From assembly GCF_009905375.1 (NCBI RefSeq), contig NC_133650.1, positions 144,468,476 through 144,532,475 of the forward strand: a stretch of DNA of 64,000 bases, written 5' to 3'. The position numbers were made by a program, and so were the translations under genes. Below, in pieces: positions 57,748-64,000 of this stretch. How positions within the stretch are numbered: position 1 is the stretch's first letter; each line of letters starts with the position of its first letter. A model generated the notes under the pieces. It saw only the letters and a list, made by a program, of their open reading frames with translations. It ran no database searches and was not told the DNA's origin. Source of the DNA: Apium graveolens (Eukaryota > Streptophyta > Magnoliopsida > Apiales > Apiaceae).

Positions 57748-57870
57748 TCAAAAATAGAATGCCTGATCTACCAATAGATCTACCTCTGCAGCTATAGCAG
57801 CTATAACATCATCGGGAAGACGTGGGACGCTTCCCACGCGCTTGCGCTGGGTCTGCTGGAGTCTGGCCAT
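57748..57870 (-). CDS. Diverged H3-tail-like micro-ORF in solo LTR (copy 4)
   Basis: Minus-strand ATG at 57870: MARLQQTQRKRVGSV and on to 40 codons, ending at 57748. A1, R2, Q5, T6, R8 and K9 of the H3 tail are kept. It occupies the same place near the LTR 3' end as copies 1-3, preceded by GGCTCACTCTTGC and an acceptor-like CAACAACAG, and has a donor-like GAG|GTAGAT after codon 29, again phase 0. Its downstream sequence (PRLPDDVIAAIAAE) is unrelated to the other copies. Confidence 0.4.
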   Translation of the reverse strand: MARLQQTQRKRVGSVPRLPDDVIAAIAAEVDLLVDQAFYF

Positions 57871-58221
57871 CTTTCCTAACTGTTGTTGTGTGATGAAGAA
57901 ATAAAGCAAGAGTGAGCCTTACAGCTCGCAAGATAATATATAGTGATAACAATAATATAAGTATCTAAATGGATACTTACTAGAATCTTTTATCAAGTGT
58001 AAGATAATTACTTACTAGATATAAGTAAAAACAAGGGATGAAGTTACCAAATACTTCACTATATTTATATCATTTATAAAGCTACTTGAACTACCACTGT
58101 TCAAAGTATAATGAGCTTTTACCAGTTCATCACATAGATGAGACTACAAGACAAGATTTGAATAGATTAAACCTTTGAAATATTATTAAAGGAAATGAAG
58201 TTATGATATACTTCATTTAGT

Positions 58222-58253
<32 letters not shown>

Positions 58254-58469
58254 CCACATATACATCTTCTTTATACATTTCCTGAAAACCTCTGTCATGT
58301 AAAGTATGAACAGAATTGCAATATCCAATAAATTTGGAAAGGAAAAGAATTTTGGCATAAACCAGATATCTTGCTGATCAGGCAAAGATACCAATAAGTA
58401 ACCTTTTCTACTAGTAGATGGACGAATTCCCCACTGGTCATCACCCTGGTCGTAATAGGACCTTATGCT

Positions 58470-58560
58470 GGACTGCCACTCAGCCACTTATGCATTTGAT
58501 GGACTCCCACTGAGCCACTTACACTATCATGGACGCCCACTGAGCCCATGTTGCTTATGC
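58470..58560. repeat. Three-unit minisatellite (about 30 bp)
   Basis: Units begin at 58470, 58501 and 58531, each ggac(t/g)(c/g)ccact(c/g)agcc-like. Inside the solo LTR. Confidence 0.8.
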
Positions 58561-59063
58561 CGACTCAATAGATGGACTTACTTCCCGAACGTTGGGTAAG
58601 TAATCAATTCATTTACCAAAACTGCAACCTTGTTGCGAATATAAAATACACCACAGAGCCGGATCCCTCAGGTTTTGAGCGAGTATTTAAATCCCCTTAA
58701 AAAGGAAGATCTTAAATATAAAAATGAGTTTTGGGATCCGCTCTAACTTTTTAAAAAAAATATTTTGAAGACTCGAAAACACTTTAAAGAGTGTTTGGAG
58801 TAAAGCTGATTTAATGAAGTAAATCAGTCCCCAGTATATTTAGAAAATGTCTGAATATTATTATTTAAATAATATTCTCATAAAGAATAATCTTTATAAA
58901 AATAATTGAAGTAGAAGTATTAAAACTTATACTTGAAACGAGTATTAAATAACCAAAGATATACTTATATGAAAGTACTATCTTTATTTGAATAATCGAA
59001 AATAAGTTTGATTATTGACACCTTATTCTTTAATAAAATAAAGAATATATTTCAGTAATAAGC

Positions 59064-59225
59064 GGAGTCATAATACCTCGAATGAATATTATAAATAATA
59101 TTCATTAAATAAAAATAAAGGAGTCATACATCCTCAAATGAATATTCAAATAATATTCATTAAATAATATAAACTGAGTCATAAGCCCTCGAATGAATAT
59201 TCAAATAATATTCAAATAATAAAAT
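59064..59225. repeat. Three-unit minisatellite (55-57 bp)
   Basis: Units start gagtcata at 59064, 59121 and 59176 and contain the inverted repeat aatgaatatt...aatattcatt. Inside the solo LTR. Confidence 0.85.
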
Positions 59226-59473
59226 AAAAGTTATCGAATAAACCTTATTCGATTAATAGTTTGGAAAACTATAACCATATATATATATAACTATATATAT
59301 ATATTTATATACATATATACAAAATCTACTCGGGATCCTCGACTCCCGGTTTAGAAAATATTTCCACCTTTTGGGTCCCTATACTAAGGGTATATGCAAG
59401 TTACCGCTATCCTCTAGCATAGGTATTATCAACTGAATCAACAGATATATATAGCAAGAATACGAAACAGGCA

Positions 59474-59504
<31 letters not shown>

Positions 59505-61412
59505 CATAGCATCATGCTTCAATGTATTGCAACATTTGCTAATTAACCAACATGCATCTATCGCAAGATAATGCAAATCCAAATATACATCACAACAACA
59601 GTTATAACGGGTAGAAAACTTGCCTGAGCGACTTGGGGTGATAAAAGGCTCGGGACGAGTTTGGTAACCTATAAACAACAAGTAAGTTGGAATTAAACCA
59701 AAGTCGCTTGTAAATCTATTCTTTAACTAACTTAGACTCTAACGCTTGTTTTGCGCTTACTGATTTGCGTAAGTCACCCGGGTACCCTCGGCTCCACCAT
59801 TTTTAATAATTTAACCTTTACGAGTTTTAAGGCGATTCCTTCGCGAGTGTCTTACCAACTGCCTAACACACTTACCATAAATGTTTCATGCATTAATTAA
59901 CCCTTTTTAGTCTTTAACCTATGTTTCAAAGTAAGGCGAGGGGAAAAGTTTCATTCGCGAAACGCCGTTACTTGAAACGGTCGTTTCTCCTAAACCGTGC
60001 ATCGGAATCGAACGAACTACATATCAAAACGAAGCTCGTAACACGAACTATCTAAACATGGCAATGGTCATAATCTAGCAGGGGGTTCTCGGGTCCTAAT
60101 GTTATGCACAAAAATAGTCTAAAGAAAATCGGACGTTACGACGGCTATGTTTACGCGATTTCCCAATTTAAAACCATTCAAAACCAACCCAATTCAACCT
60201 CAAATCCAACATACAACCAACATCCATCCTTATCACATCATAACAACCCCAAACAATTCAATTTTAACATTCATACTTATGCCTAAGCTTAACTTTAACC
60301 ATACTTAAGTTCTTTTAATCAAAACAACAACATTTACCATTCCATTTCAATACCATTTCAATCCCAAACTCTAAATCACAAACATCAAGCTACAATATCA
60401 CCCTACTAATCAAAATCATCTTATAATACATAGGAATCTAGGGTTTGGAGATGATATACCTTCCTTGAAGTGGTGGGAGGAGCTAGGAAGCCTTAAGAAG
60501 CTTTGAGAAGTCTTAGGAATGCTTGGATCTTCAAGGAAAACAAGAAAAATTTCAAGTTAAAAACTTGAAAACACTATTCATAGTCTTCTTCTTTGATTAA
60601 ATGAAGAAGATTGAGAAGGAATTCATGGCTTAAACTCATGATATAGCCCTAACTAAGCATGAAGATGATTAGGGAATTAACTCACCAATTTAGGAAGCTT
60701 GGATCTTTGATTTTGAATTTTCTTGCCTTTTGTAATAGTAAAAAGCCGAGAGCTCTCAAGAACAATGCCTTGGTTTCTTTTTGATTTTGATGAAGAATGA
60801 ATTTGCTTGGCTTGGTTGATTTGTTTTTGTGTTTGATTTAGTTAATTACCTTGTTGCCCTTGATTTTGTGTGGTTAAAAAGCCACCACATCTCCTTCCTT
60901 CCCATGTCATGTGGTGATGTCATCCTTCCCTCCTTGTCCTCTTCTCATTGGTTGGGTGACATCACTCTCTCTAATCCCTTTGATTAACTCCCTAATTGTT
61001 TGCCTAATGACCGCTGATCTGTTATACGGTTCGCTTAACTTTCGTTCTCGTTTATCGTTTGAAGGATCATACCCGGGATCTTATTACTTAGGTTCCCTTA
61101 ACCTTTCTCAATACATTATATTCCTTTTTATGATCCTCTATTATAATCCTTTAATTTAAATCCTTTTTATCCTGTTACCTTATACTCAATTCTCTCCGTA
61201 TCTAGTGGATTTCCGGGAAAAACCAAAGTGTTCGGAATTGGATTCTAACGATCTTTACATACACTCATATACCGGATAGAGTACTAATAAAATCTCAGAA
61301 TATCCATAATAGAACCCCTACATAGTGTGGCATGAAAAGTTTTCTCATTCAGCTAAAACACTATTCACAAGGGTTACAAAAAGTTGAAAATTTTGGGGGT
61401 TATTACAACAAC

Positions 61413-64000
61413 TGTAACCCATTCTTTCGTATCTCGAGAGTGGATTACACATCCACATCAATGTAGCTTTTCATACCAGATTCATTACTTCTTTTCCATC
61501 AATCACGGAAACTCACCAACATGAATATTTGCAGCAATAACCTCTTTCCACGTTATTCACACTCGGAGCTTCCGAATCGCTCTTTCCTCGTAATACACTC
61601 ATAGATCAAAATCTATCTAGGTTCGTTTGATGACATTAATGGTCTTCTTACATATTGAGCCCATAAGGTGATATACCAATATTCGCATTATATTTGCTAC
61701 GGCATAAATCCACTAACGACGGATGTTCATCCTTAGTTTTATCTACTGTATAAGACGTCCACTCTTAGTATATCATCCCCTGTCTGAATCATCCTTTCTT
61801 TTGAAGATGCACTCATTGACGATGAATTGTTCTCATCTACATTTTAGTGTCTACATAAACTTGGAACTTATTCCAAAGTCTTTGAGTAATTCTGTGCCTA
61901 TACCTTTCGCAATACACTCTGAAACCCCATACCACATGACTATTATCCTCATCTAGTTGTCTTGTAGAAACGTTTCATTAACCAATTAGAAGTGTACTAA
62001 CTTGATCGATTTCTACCATCGTTCTTGTCTTATATTAAGTCCTTTCTATATAAAGACAAAACTTCTAGCTCCTTTAATCCATACGGGTTTTCTAACTTGT
62101 TTCTATACGAATAAATGTCTCCAAATCTTGGGGCACTCAAGTTTCCGTTAGTTTCAAATCATTTGCTAAATGATTTTACTTGCAAGACTTTCGCAGTTCG
62201 GTAACTATACTGAATAACCTGACCATATTGTACCAAAATGCATTCTAACCCATTATAAGAAATACCATTATAAATCGCAAGGTTGTCTCGATCACCAAGT
62301 AGAACCAACATGGTTAGGACACTAACCCTTTCCTTAACTAAAAAAGAATTTCCCTCATGCTTATCTTTCTAATCAAAATTTTCCCTCCTCCTTATTGTCA
62401 TTGTCACTGATGTCATTATCTTTCTTAAACAATTTCCTTATAAGAGTTGGCTATTACTAAAGTTCCTTGTTTCCGTAGATATCTCTATCATTTCCCACTT
62501 CATTTAAATTTCAACACTTGTGGAATTTACGTTGATTCCCTCACGGCTACCTATTTCTTTAATAACTCAAAATTTAAAAACTTCACATACAGCTATTCTT
62601 TTCTTTTCTTAGGATCATCAAGTCGTCCTTCCAGTGTTTAGTGTACTCACCCTTCGTATTTGAATAAATAACACATTATTAAAGCCTTGTATAAATTACG
62701 GTCTCTAGCAGATTTTCAAACTTAATTTCTACTTGATAGTAACTCCATTCTTAAATCAACCATAGAGAAGTATGTTGCTCTTCCCAACAGTACAACTCAA
62801 TCATCATTTCAGTTACGTATGCTTGATTGTCTAATTGAGCTTTCCATAATCAATATACTAAGCCTTATAACTCCTTTATCCAAAATTTCTGGTAGTCGAA
62901 TTGCCAGTCTTCTCATTTCAACTAGTACCACTCTGTGTAGTCTTTTGCCACTGATTTAATTCTAGGTATTGCACTAAAAATTCACTTCTCTACTATGAGA
63001 TAAGCAAAGTTGCTTATCTGTAAATACACATTGACCTCTTTAATCATAAGGATTTCTTCAATCTTGAGTATTTCTTGACGGATATTCACTACATGCGTGA
63101 CACACATAGGCTTCACATCCTCGTCTTCACAATCCTTTTAACTTAAAATAAGGGTCTGAATTTCTTAACGTGCTTTTGTCCTTGAAGCATAACTTCCTCG
63201 TCATTCATAGACTTCATGTTAATCTGTTTCTTCTTGTACTTATTTGTGCATCGTAATCCTATAACAAATCCATTCCTAGGGTTCTATCAAATTTTTCTTA
63301 ATTCGGAAGATATCATATTCACGATGAAAGAACAATCTGTTATCTTAATGTCAGAATGTTAACATACCTGACCAACGTGAACTCTGTCCTGATCGACTAC
63401 TCTTATAACCAAATTTGGTCATAACGGTTGATCTTAAATTACAGCGTTCCTATTACCACTTCCACATTTTAAACTATATCTTTATTAGATATAATGAAGG
63501 TCCTTACCTAAAAATTCCGATGCTTGTGATGGTCTTATGACACCTTGAAATTTTAGTTGTTTGGAGTAGTTCCTTAAAATACCTTATAGAATAGCCCACC
63601 ATACCACACTTGTTACAAGTAAAAATCCGGATCCACTCTTACACTTATACTCGTGCATTTCTCAGTAAAGTAATCCATTTTATTTTCTTCAACTTTATCT
63701 ATATTTATTTTCTTCCCTAGATCACTTAATTTCTCCTTTTATAATCACAGCCTTATAAACCACTGCTCACATAAGTTCGAAGTTCAAATACAGCCATCCA
63801 GCTTCTAACCTGCTGCTTAATCCGATGCTTGAAGCTCTTGGCTCTTTTTACATCCTTAAAAGCCTATTTTTGACACCATTTATGTTAAATCAGTAATCTT
63901 GGGCTTATAACCGCTTTGCTTATATTTTCTTATTTTCAACTTCAAAGTTTTACCCCCAAGTGCTCCTTCATACAGTCTTGTGTATCCTTTACTAGAAACG
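61413..64000 (-). pseudogene. Decayed Tekay-like gag-pol, minus strand
   Basis: Continuation of the element interrupted by the solo LTR. Near 63590-63630 the minus strand reads CNKCGMVGYSIRY, a zinc knuckle with H and last C both changed to Y. Near 63720-63760 a gag-like AVIIKGEIK can be read. That places gag at 63600-64000 and decayed protease-RT-integrase at 61413-63590, which is shorter than a full pol, so deletions are likely. No long ORF remains. Confidence 0.6.

Larger units (their letters stand above)
57476..61407 (-). repeat. 3.9-kb solo LTR, Tekay-type, minus strand
   Basis: Plus-strand ends TGTAACACCCCCAGATCC and GGGGGTTATTACA with a perfect duplication acaac (57471-57475 and 61408-61412). 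No second LTR or interior, so it is a solo LTR. Orientation is inferred from the minus-strand end TGTAATAACCCCC and the position of the micro-ORF near the opposite end. Contains two minisatellites and TA runs near 58229-58253, 59277-59303 and 59477-59504. Its sequence decays pyrimidine- and A-rich stretches but has no gene besides the micro-ORF. Confidence 0.88.

Noticed and set aside
57476..61407. Full-length non-autonomous element rather than solo LTR
   Set aside because: No internal primer site or polypurine tract and no direct repeat of the termini was seen; a single pair of LTR ends with a target duplication fits a solo LTR.

Overview
This window looks like gene-poor, repeat-dense chromatin from a flowering plant, probably a dicot. 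The reasons are the plant-specific retrotransposon lineages (SIRE/Maximus Ty1/copia, Tekay-type chromovirus, Tat and Athila Ty3/gypsy), plant-style methionine-tRNA primer sites and very AT-rich spacers. I see no host gene, no rRNA or tRNA gene and no CRISPR array. Almost every base can be assigned to LTR retrotransposons nested in one another; the species cannot be named from the sequence.

Left block (1-24053). Two minus-strand gypsy LTRs (1-884 and 1121-2277), each followed by the 3' end of a decayed pol, lead into decayed pol sequence (2278-3621). Next comes a near-empty LTR element (3622-19757): LTRs of about 1.9 kb around an internal region of only 211 bp. Its 3' LTR is split by a complete 12.85-kb SIRE-type copia element (6065-18916, minus strand, TSD gttta) with gag, pol and a very long envelope-like ORF. 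To the right (19758-24053) is another decayed minus-strand Tekay-like element: internal region, gag remnant, primer site and partial LTR.

Middle block (24054-54990). A broken plus-strand copia (LTR 24054-25608, gag remnant to 28376) abuts a plus-strand Tekay-type chromovirus whose 5' LTR has lost its first part. That chromovirus has a decayed leader ORF, gag, protease, RT-RNase H and integrase with a chromodomain-like tail. Its 3' LTR (36165-36747 and 51492-54990) received a solo LTR of a sister family (36748-37563 and 48457-51486, TSD aaact). That solo LTR in turn received a young Tat-lineage element (37564-48456, minus strand, TSD atctc). The Tat element is nearly intact, with gag-pol broken by one amber codon and an antisense three-exon gene with its own TATA box.

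Right block (54991-64000). A minus-strand Athila protease-RT fragment is followed by a decayed minus-strand Tekay-like element, itself split by a 3.9-kb solo LTR (57476-61407, TSD acaac).

The most unusual observation is a very short ORF near the 3' end of the large chromovirus LTRs (30351, 51251, 54744, and a diverged minus-strand form at 57870). It starts MVRFKQTARKST, almost the histone H3 tail. It sits between a splice-acceptor-like and a splice-donor-like site, keeps its reading frame across a 3-nt length difference, and would splice in phase onto a coiled-coil leader ORF upstream of gag. This may be a histone-tail mimic encoded by chromodomain-bearing retrotransposons. Expression and splicing are inferred, not shown.
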